From contig NZ_OZ061318.1 of NCBI RefSeq assembly GCF_964063345.1, forward strand, positions 1,178,001 through 1,242,000: a stretch of 64,000 nt of DNA. Direction: 5' to 3'. The translations under genes were made by a program, and so were the position numbers. The number at the start of each line of letters is the position of its first letter. Within the stretch, counting starts at the first letter, position 1. The DNA is from Pseudomonas lini. GTDB taxonomy: Bacteria > Pseudomonadota > Gammaproteobacteria > Pseudomonadales > Pseudomonadaceae. Below the pieces are notes generated by a model. That model searched no databases. It saw nothing but the letters and a program-made list of their open reading frames with translations, and was not told the DNA's origin. Positions 55,853 through 62,600 of the stretch are shown here, piece after piece.

Positions 55853-56211
55853 TTTTAAACCTCTGGTAGAAGTGGAGCTACCATCGGCCTTCCTACAGGC
55901 TTGGGTGGCAGCTATACGCGGGGTAGGAATATCGAGACCAGAGCAAACTCGACCACACCGAAGCGTGCCCGCGCACAGCCGCCGCAACTGATCTTACGGA
56001 CGCACGTTGATGGCCGCAATTCAGGTGTCGACGCCAAAGCGTCCTCTCTAGTCTTGAAGGGTTCCTACACCCTGCCACTGAATTTTCAGTGACTGCCAGA
56101 GACTATCGATGGAAAACATTTCGCACCAGTTCATGGAAACCGCTACGAGTTGAAGGAAACTTCCGACGGGCTTGTCCAGAAATTTCGCAGCATGTACGAC
56201 CGTCAACGCAA
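55853..56211. other. gene-free stretch at the edge of the Rhs island
   Basis: GC content falls from the DUF6124-like gene toward the immunity gene. The only recognised element is the junction repeat copy A at 56124-56188. Short frames here resemble nothing known. Confidence 0.5.
56124..56188. repeat. island junction repeat, copy A
   Basis: CACCAG-T-TCATG, ACCGCTACGAGTTGAAGGAA, ACTTCCGA and AAATTTCGC align with copy C at 59141-59205 over 65 bases. It lies 24 bases after the 3' end of the first immunity gene. Confidence 0.75.
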
Positions 56212-56634
56212 CTAACCGACAGTCGTCCAAGTGGATTGATCTTCAAAGCTGGCTTTTTGAAGGTCGTCTTTCCACACAACAGTTGCCAAGCGAAAAATGT
56301 CTTCAAAAAATGCCCTGGCATTTTTCATCTCATCCCACCCATCAGGAAATGATGAATACGCCTCAGGGTCATACTTCAGCAGTGATTGGAAATCATAATT
56401 TTTGTCTTGAAGAGCTTCCTCCAGACATTTGTAAAGTAAAAATCTTTGCCGATATGATCGTTTTCTGGGTAGGCAATATTTGAGAATTAGCTCCTCCCTG
56501 TCCGACGGATCATTAGGATCGAACTCCTCCAACTCCTCACCCAGAGTCTCTTCACGATCATAAATATCAAAACACCCCAAAAAATAAGAGAGTGCAGGGA
56601 TATACGGCTGCCCACTTCCAGGATCAATAAGCAT
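56212..56634 (-). CDS. orphan Rhs immunity protein, paralogue 1
   Basis: A 140-residue acidic, cytoplasmic protein beginning MLIDPGSGQPYIP. It is very similar to the immunity gene directly after the Rhs toxin at 59225-59635: both have YFLGCFDIYDREETLGEELE, DREELILKYCL, FLLYKCLEEALQDK, LLKYDPEAYSSFP and FFEDI. Upstream, only the last codons of a toxin tip remain (LYPIR before a stop at 56648). Family relations beyond this locus were not recognised. It probably protects against a toxin made by sister cells. Confidence 0.75.
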   Translation of the reverse strand: MLIDPGSGQPYIPALSYFLGCFDIYDREETLGEELEEFDPNDPSDREELILKYCLPRKRSYRQRFLLYKCLEEALQDKNYDFQSLLKYDPEAYSSFPDGWDEMKNARAFFEDIFRLATVVWKDDLQKASFEDQSTWTTVG

Positions 56635-56645
56635 TTTTCACTCTA

Positions 56646-56693
56646 CCTAATCGGATATAAAGCAAATAAAGCAAAAAGCGGACGGATTTATTT
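56646..56693 (-). pseudogene. toxin-tip remnant preceding immunity gene 1
   Basis: On the minus strand the frame IRPLFALFALYPIR-stop ends like the Rhs toxin (FTLYPIK) and the orphan toxin (IALYPIEKI). The rest is replaced by the junction motif, so only the last few residues of a third toxin survive. Confidence 0.55.
56673..56693. repeat. junction motif AAAAAGCGGACGGATTTATT
   Basis: One of four copies of an AAAAAGGGGACGGATTTATTT-like motif (also 58211, 58701, 59112), all in the same direction and all at borders between immunity or toxin modules. Confidence 0.75.
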
Positions 56694-56725
56694 GTAGCTG
56701 TTCTCGACAACAAACTGCTGAACCT

Positions 56726-57109
56726 TCAGATACCTGCCGGAAACACATTTATATTCTTAACATTTAAATCCACTAATAACGAATCAGCTTCCGCACATCC
56801 AATCAACTCAATAAATATTATTGATCCACCCACATCAACAACTGCGCCGCCCTCCATATCATTTGAAATTAAAGTCCCCGTCATAGTTACGGTGCCATCC
56901 ATCACTCCAATAGAGTGAGTGTTATTGAGCGAAGAGCAAGCATTCTCTCCCCAAACAAACTCATCATCGACTTCTAATTCGACATCATACTGCTCACCAA
57001 CTTTCGGTGGGGTAGCACGCCAAACTGCGGTTGCGGCCCCGACATTGGTTGAAAACCCAACTAAAACTTCTCTAGCAGCAAGAGTCACGAGATCTATGGT
57101 TATTTTCAT
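56726..57109 (-). CDS. immunity-like protein, second family, paralogue 1
   Basis: A 127-residue acidic protein (MKITIDLVTLAAREVLVGFS) rich in beta strands. It shares the KVGEQYDVELEVDD pattern, overall length and strand spacing with the gene at 58291-58671 (EVGETYEVEFDLVL), so the two are paralogues. Neither is preceded by a recognisable toxin. By position in the island they are probably immunity proteins left after loss of their toxins; the family was not recognised. Confidence 0.65.
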   Translation of the reverse strand: MKITIDLVTLAAREVLVGFSTNVGAATAVWRATPPKVGEQYDVELEVDDEFVWGENACSSLNNTHSIGVMDGTVTMTGTLISNDMEGGAVVDVGGSIIFIELIGCAEADSLLVDLNVKNINVFPAGI

Positions 57110-57310
57110 ACTTATTTCTTCAGTGATGGGACGCGGAAAACGGTATTTTCAACGTTCATAACATTCTCCCTCAACTGGAGTATCCACTTCTCCTCGTGGT
57201 AATGATGCTTACTCGGCTTGGTCATAGAAAACCCTTCAATGGTCATTTGCAAAGCCCAACAAAATATTTTGGCCAAGTGCTGAACTTACCTCTCGCGAAA
57301 GTATTAGCCC
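57110..57310. other. intergenic spacer within the island
   Basis: AT-rich, no convincing coding frame and no copy of the junction repeat. Confidence 0.5.
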
Positions 57311-57727
57311 TCACCAAGTTGAAAAATCCTCCTGACTCGCTTTATACAGATCATCAACCCATTCTTCTGATAATTTAACGTACACATCTTCAAAAAACGC
57401 CTTCGGATCTTTCATTTCATCCCACCCAGGAGGAAGCAAGGAATGCGACATCGGATCATGTTCAAAAACTTCAGAAAAAACACTTGAGTCACCGTCAAGA
57501 GCCTCCCCCAATACGGAAAACAAAACAAATTTGTGCCGATAACTCAAGCCCGCGAAACGCCTGACAACAAACTGAGATATTAAAAACTCTCTATCAGTAG
57601 CACAGCCAGGATCGTACGCTGACAATTCAACACCAAGACTTTCCTCTCGGTCATATATATCGAACCCACCGAGAAAGTGCTCTAAACGTGGATTATATGG
57701 AATATCAAAAAAAGGATGCATTAGCAT
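57311..57727 (-). CDS. orphan Rhs immunity protein, paralogue 2
   Basis: A 138-residue protein related to the other two immunity paralogues but more diverged: FLGGFDIYDREESLGVELS, DREFLISQFVV, SYRHKFVLFSVLGEALDG, PPGWDEMKDPKAFFEDVY and KASQEDFSTW. Its ATG overlaps the stop of the orphan toxin tip by one base (TAATG), which marks these two as a cognate pair. Confidence 0.8.
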   Translation of the reverse strand: MLMHPFFDIPYNPRLEHFLGGFDIYDREESLGVELSAYDPGCATDREFLISQFVVRRFAGLSYRHKFVLFSVLGEALDGDSSVFSEVFEHDPMSHSLLPPGWDEMKDPKAFFEDVYVKLSEEWVDDLYKASQEDFSTW

Positions 57728-58218
57728 TAAATTTTCTCTATCGGATAAAGCGCTATAGGCTGCAACGTTTCAAAGTCGAATTTCATCTCGAAGGCATTCA
57801 TCTGAGGAATGAAACGCGGGCTGGCTGGATCTAAAGGATTAGGCTCATATCCCTGACCTACATTTTCAGCCTCCATTCTTACTAACAAATTTCCTTTCCT
57901 ATCCTCTCCAGTAAAACGAGACATTTTTCTGGTTTCCCTTGTCATCGCTTCGTTATATGCATTCAATTGTGCTCTATGACTTAAAAACCGAGAACTGTTA
58001 ACGGCTCTCCACTTTTTGCTTTCACCATGTAATTCACGCCCAGTGGGTTGCTGCTGAACAGCAGAGCTCGAATTTTCTGCTCCATGTGTATCCTCAGTTC
58101 GTGCCACACCATCCTTTTTATATCTACTAAAAATACCGCACCTCAGAAATTTACTGATCAAATTAATCGCCTTTTCTTTCAAGCGCTTTATCTCCGCAAC
58201 TGAAACCCGCCAAAACAA
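57727..58218 (-). CDS. orphan Rhs C-terminal toxin tip
   Basis: A 163-residue frame that begins with TTG or has no start of its own, directly after the junction repeat B. Its last 95 residues align with the toxin tip of the Rhs protein: NSSRFLSHRAQLNAYNEA (NPSSRFSSWELMLEAY), KMSRFTGEDRKGNLLVRM (LSRFTGTDGEGHNIVRM), GQGYEPN (GEGYVPN), FEMKF and LYPI. It is therefore a displaced toxin domain without delivery part, probably silent unless recombined onto the Rhs gene. The biochemical activity is unknown. Confidence 0.75.
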   Translation of the reverse strand: MFWRVSVAEIKRLKEKAINLISKFLRCGIFSRYKKDGVARTEDTHGAENSSSAVQQQPTGRELHGESKKWRAVNSSRFLSHRAQLNAYNEAMTRETRKMSRFTGEDRKGNLLVRMEAENVGQGYEPNPLDPASPRFIPQMNAFEMKFDFETLQPIALYPIEKI

Positions 58219-58279
58219 CGGAACAGATTTATTTAATCCTACGAACTGAAGGAAACTTCCGACGCCCGCCGGGAAATTT
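58211..58279. repeat. island junction repeat, copy B
   Basis: Contains ACGGAACAGATTTATTT followed after a short gap by TACGAACTGAAGGAAACTTC and CGA, then GGGAAATTTT. It is a shortened form of copy C and overlaps the start of the orphan toxin tip. Confidence 0.75.
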
Positions 58280-58290
58280 TGAATTTTACG

Positions 58291-58671
58291 TCAGAAAGAC
58301 ACGTCTATTCGATCTACCTGAATTTTTACAAATCGGCCGTTCAGATGAGGATGGTCGTAGTGAATTTCCTGATCCGAAAAATCAACAAAAGATCGAAACA
58401 CGCTTCCATCCAAATACCCATAAAGCACGTATGAAAATCCGCTATCTTTCATTTCTATCAGTGTAGTGATTGGTTCCTCTGCCGCTTCAATAACAACATC
58501 GTTGTCGGGAAGCACCAAATCGAACTCAACTTCATAGGTTTCTCCCACTTCAATTTTTGATGGGCTGTAGCTTGTGAAGCATTTAATTTCCAAACATTTA
58601 ACGAGTAACAAGACCTCGTCCTCAATCACCGGACCTACTGCCAGTACTACGGCTTCATATCTCTTAGTCAT
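58291..58671 (-). CDS. immunity-like protein, second family, paralogue 2
   Basis: A 126-residue acidic beta-rich protein (MTKRYEAVVLAVGPVIEDEV) with the EVGETYEVEFDLVLPD segment shared with the gene at 56726. It ends just before junction repeat B and starts just after the junction motif at 58701, so it occupies one module of its own. No toxin partner is seen. Confidence 0.65.
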   Translation of the reverse strand: MTKRYEAVVLAVGPVIEDEVLLLVKCLEIKCFTSYSPSKIEVGETYEVEFDLVLPDNDVVIEAAEEPITTLIEMKDSGFSYVLYGYLDGSVFRSFVDFSDQEIHYDHPHLNGRFVKIQVDRIDVSF

Positions 58672-58700
58672 TCCCTCGCCTCACTACTTTATCGCACGAC

Positions 58701-58722
58701 AAAAAAGGGGCGGACTTATTTT
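58701..58722. repeat. junction motif AAAAAAGGGGCGGACTTATT
   Basis: Another copy of the motif at 56673 and 59112, between the CdiI-like remnant and the second-family immunity-like gene. Confidence 0.7.
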
Positions 58723-58727
58723 CCCCC

Positions 58728-58976
58728 TTATCGCTCACCTTCAAGAAGAACAACAACATGCTTTAACCACGATCTTCCTGAGGGCCACTCATACCAATAG
58801 CAGTAACAAGCTCCCATATCCTTTAACAAAAAATCTCGCAAACACTCCTCACCCATTGACTGCATCAGCAGCATATTTATCTCTTCTCTAGCACCTGCAA
58901 TCGCCTCCTTACTAGAGTCCAATAAGAACGACCTAACGACATCATCAGCCGATTCAAATTCACATCCAATCCTCGT
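58728..58976 (-). pseudogene. 5'-truncated CdiI-like immunity gene
   Basis: The open frame starts right after a stop codon and reads RIGCEFESADDVVRSFLLDS, then SKEAIAGAREEINMLL, EECLRDFLLKDMGACYCYWY and SWLKHVVVLLEGER. The pattern of a DDVVRSFL helix, an E-I-x-x-LL helix and a terminal Y-W-x-SG-x-SWL motif is what I recall from CdiI-type contact-dependent inhibition immunity proteins. The usual N-terminal third (with its tyrosine- and tryptophan-rich segment) and an ATG are missing; a TTG at 58922 would give 64 residues. Confidence 0.55.
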
Positions 58977-59224
58977 TTAAATAAGCCCCCAAGAACTGAT
59001 GAATACGCTAAAACACACCGCTATTCATTTACGCACCCCGTCAAGATGAAATATTCACTCGGCGAACAAGAGTCTCGCCTAAGCACTAATATTATCAACG
59101 ATAAAGGATCCAAAAAGGGGACGGACATATTTACCCTCTACACCAGCTCATGCATACCGCTACGAGTCAAAGGAAACTTCCGATAACCCTGCCCGGAAAT
59201 TTCGCTTCCACACCGAGACGTCCT
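58977..59224. other. intergenic spacer with junction repeat C
   Basis: AT-rich, no gene recognised apart from the repeat at 59112-59205. Confidence 0.5.
59112..59205. repeat. island junction repeat, copy C (most complete)
   Basis: AAAAAGGGGACGGACATATT starts the unit; after a 9-base spacer come CACCAGCTCATGCATACCGC and TACGAGTCAAAGGAAACTTC, then CGATAACC and CGGAAATTTCGC. The 3' part matches copy A and the two halves together match copy B. Confidence 0.75.
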
Positions 59225-59635
59225 CTACCAAGTGGATTGATCTTCAAGACTGGCTTTTTGAAGATCTTCTTTCCATTCGATAGTTGCCAATCTATAAATA
59301 TCCTCAAAAAAAACTCTTGTATTTTCCATTTCATCCCACCCACAGGGGAATGAGGAATACGCCTCTGGGTCATATTTCAGCAGCGACTGGAAATCATAGC
59401 TTTTGTCCTGAAGCGCCTCTTCTAAGCATTTATAAAGTAAAAATCGATGTCGATATGTGCGATTTCTAACCAAGCAATACTTGAGTATTAACTCTTCTCT
59501 GTCCGCTGGATCATTCGGATCGAATTTTTCCAGCTCCTCTCCAAGAGTATGCTCACGATCATAAATATCGAAACAACCCAAAAAATATGAAGGTGTCGGT
59601 ATATATGGCTGCTGAGTATCAGGATCAATAAACAT
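59225..59635 (-). CDS. cognate immunity protein of the Rhs toxin
   Basis: A 136-residue acidic protein (MFIDPDTQQPYIP) encoded 8 bases after the Rhs stop codon. ATG at 59635 is chosen because GAGGAAG lies before it and the paralogue at 56634 starts at the same point; a GTG four codons earlier overlaps the Rhs stop codon. It is nearly identical to paralogue 1 in the second half (LLKYDPEAYSSFP, LQKASLEDQSTW). By position it neutralises the toxin tip just upstream. Confidence 0.85.
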   Translation of the reverse strand: MFIDPDTQQPYIPTPSYFLGCFDIYDREHTLGEELEKFDPNDPADREELILKYCLVRNRTYRHRFLLYKCLEEALQDKSYDFQSLLKYDPEAYSSFPCGWDEMENTRVFFEDIYRLATIEWKEDLQKASLEDQSTW

Positions 59636-59643
59636 AATCTTCC

Positions 59644-62600
59644 TCACTTAATTGGATATAACGTAAATGGAACGCCAGCAGCATTAAACTTCATTTCAAA
59701 GCCGTCCAATTTAATAAGCCTTGGATTTTCCTTCGACCTAGTGTTTGGCACATATCCCTCCCCGGCACCCGGAAGCCTCATTCTAACGATGTTATGACCC
59801 TCCCCGTCCGTCCCCGTAAATCGAGATAGCCCTCGCTCAGTCCTCGTTGTTGCAAGAGTGTAAGCCTCGAGCATCAACTCCCAACTGCTAAATCTGGAGC
59901 TTGGATTACCACGTTGGTGCCAGGGTTTTCTACCAGTTATCGGATCCGTACCATCAATAGCTCGCTGCTTCCATTTGGCATCTGGTACCGCTGGACTATG
60001 TTTCCCCACCATATGCATGCTCTGGCTTTTATCCAACCGTCTAACTTCTTTCTCGGCAAGCTCCTGAGCACTTAATTTAGGCTTTGGTAGCGCCGGCTCA
60101 CCTTCATCAACCCTAGCGCCAGTCGTATCATCCGGCGCCCCACACCCAGGTTTGTTCGGTGGCGGACAATTCCCGCTCAACCCCAACGGATCAACCCATC
60201 CCGTTGGATTCGGGGTGTATTGATACTGGTTCAGCCCGCCGGCCAACTTGATCGGGTCCGGCGTCAGGTACCGGCCAACTTCCGGATTGTAGTAGCGATG
60301 CCGGTTGTAGTGCAGACCGCTCTCGGCGTCGAAGTACTGCCCTTGAAAGCGCAGCGGTTGCTCAAGCTGCTCGCCCCCGCCCAACGCCAGATGCGTGACT
60401 TTGCCGTAGGCGTTGTACTTCGCCGACCACACGATCTCGCCGCTGTAATCCGTCAGCTCCTGCGGCGTGCCGAGGTGGTCGAGTTGGTAGTAGAACGGGC
60501 AAGCCTTGCGCGGGCCTTTGCCGTCAAGCATGGCCAACGGGCGGAAGCTACCCGGTTCGTAGAGGTAGCTGCGGTAATGCTCGCGACTGCTTTCAGCGAC
60601 GAGGTGGTCGCCCTGCCAGAAGAACTCGGTGGTGTGGCCATCAACGATTTTGGCGATGCGGCGGCCGAAGGCGTCGTAGCGGTAGCTGGAACAACGACCA
60701 TCCGGGGTGGTGACGCCAACCAGCCGGTGCTGGCAGTCGTAGCGGTATTCGGTGATGAGTTTCTGCGCGGTGCCGCGGCGTTCGCGGATCAGGTTGCCGA
60801 AGGCGTCGTAGTCGTAATGCCGGTCGCCCTGCATCAATAGCCGATTGCCTTTGACGGTCGCGGCGCCGGGGCGGTCCTGCATCAGCAGGTTGCCGGCCGG
60901 GTCGTGGGCGAAGCTTTCCGCTGGATCGTCGCGGGTGTGGCGCACGCGGATCAGGCGGTTGAGCGGGTCGTATTGGTAATTGCGTTGGCCGTGGCGGGTG
61001 TCGGCGATGTGGTCGAGATTGCCGTTGAGGCTGTAGGCATAGTCGCGGCGGTACAGGTTTTTTTGCTGTTGGCTGACGGCGTGGGCCTTTAATCGACCCT
61101 GGTCGTCGTAGGCATATTCGCTGAGCAACAGACCTTGCTGGCGCTGTAGTTCGCGGCCGGATTTGTACGTGTGGCTTGTAAGACGTGCACCGTTGAGGTC
61201 GATGGCCGTCAGCGCGCCGCCCTTGGCGTGGTGATAGTCGAGTTTGCTGTTGTCCGGCAGGCGCAGGCGCTTGAGCTGGCCACAGGCGTCGTAGGCGTAA
61301 CGCAACGTGCCCCAGCCTTGATGCTCGGTGATCAGCCGGTCTTGTCGGTCGTACTCGAATTCCAGTGGATGATCGTGGCCGTCGTCGACACTGGTCAGTC
61401 GGCCCAGCGAGTCGTAGTGGTAGCCGACCTTGATGCCATCGGGCAATATTTTGACCAGCAGCCGTCCGGCCGGGTCCCGTTCATAAGCCGTAACCAGCTG
61501 CGAGCCGCCGTCGCCGAACTCGGTTTTCTCCAGCAGGTGCCCATTGAGATCGTAGGCGTACGCGGTACGGCGGCCGTCGAAGCCGGTTTCCTGTCGGATC
61601 AGGCCGTTGGGCGTGTAGTCCAGCTGATACTTTTCGCCGGATTCGTTTTCGATTTCCGTGAGCAACAACTGCGCGTTGTCGTAGCGGTAGTTGAGCTGGG
61701 TGCCGTCGGGGTTGATGCGGCGGCTGACCAGATGCAGATCGTCGACGTATTCGTAGCGGGTGACGCGGCCCAGTTCATCGCGTTCGGCGGTGATCTTGCC
61801 GTAGGCGTTGTAGCTGAACCCACGGCTGGCGCCGGTAGGTAAAGTCGTCTGGATCAGTCGACCGACGGCATCCCATTGGTAGCGGGTGAGCGCGCCGTGT
61901 TCGTCCTGACGGGTAATCTGCCGCCCCAGTGCATCGTAGGAAAAGCGTCGCTGCCCGCCATCCGGCAGCGTTTCCTCGACCAGCTGCCCCAAGGCATTCC
62001 AGACGAAGACATGCCGGCTGGTGTCCGGGTAGCGGATCGACAGCAAACGCCCCTGAGCGTCGTAGTGATAATGGGTGACCTGCCCATCGGGATCAGTGGC
62101 CTCGGTGACATCGCCCTGCGCATTACGCCGATATTTCCACACCGCTTTGCCGCGATAGCGCGCATGCAGGAAACCGTTGCGATACTCGTAGGATGTTGGC
62201 TCGTCTTCCGGCGGAATCAGCGCCACCAACCGTCCGACTTCGTCGTAACGGTATTCGGTGATGGCCCCGAGCGGATCCTGCTCGGCAATTAGTCGACCTT
62301 GATCGTCATAGGCCTTGAGCTGTTCGCCGCCGTCCAGCTCGACCTTGCGCACCAGTCGCGCGCGGTCGTCATGAAGGTAAACCTCTTGGCTGCCATCGAC
62401 GTTATGGACCGTGACGCTGCCCTGATCGTCCCAGACATAGCACGCATCCATCTGCGCAAACGACGCCCAGTGCCGGATGCATCTGGCTGCCTTGCCGGAG
62501 CGTTCCCACGCCCAGAAGAAACTCGCGCCACCGGCCAGTTGCCGCTGCAGGATGACGTGCCGGTCGTCGTAGTCGTAACGCTCGCTTTCCCCGGCGGCGT

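Noticed and set aside
56048..56230. 60-codon gene on the minus strand overlapping junction repeat A
   Set aside because: Its translation covers the repeat, and the same region in copies B and C has stops or other frames, so it is not a conserved gene.
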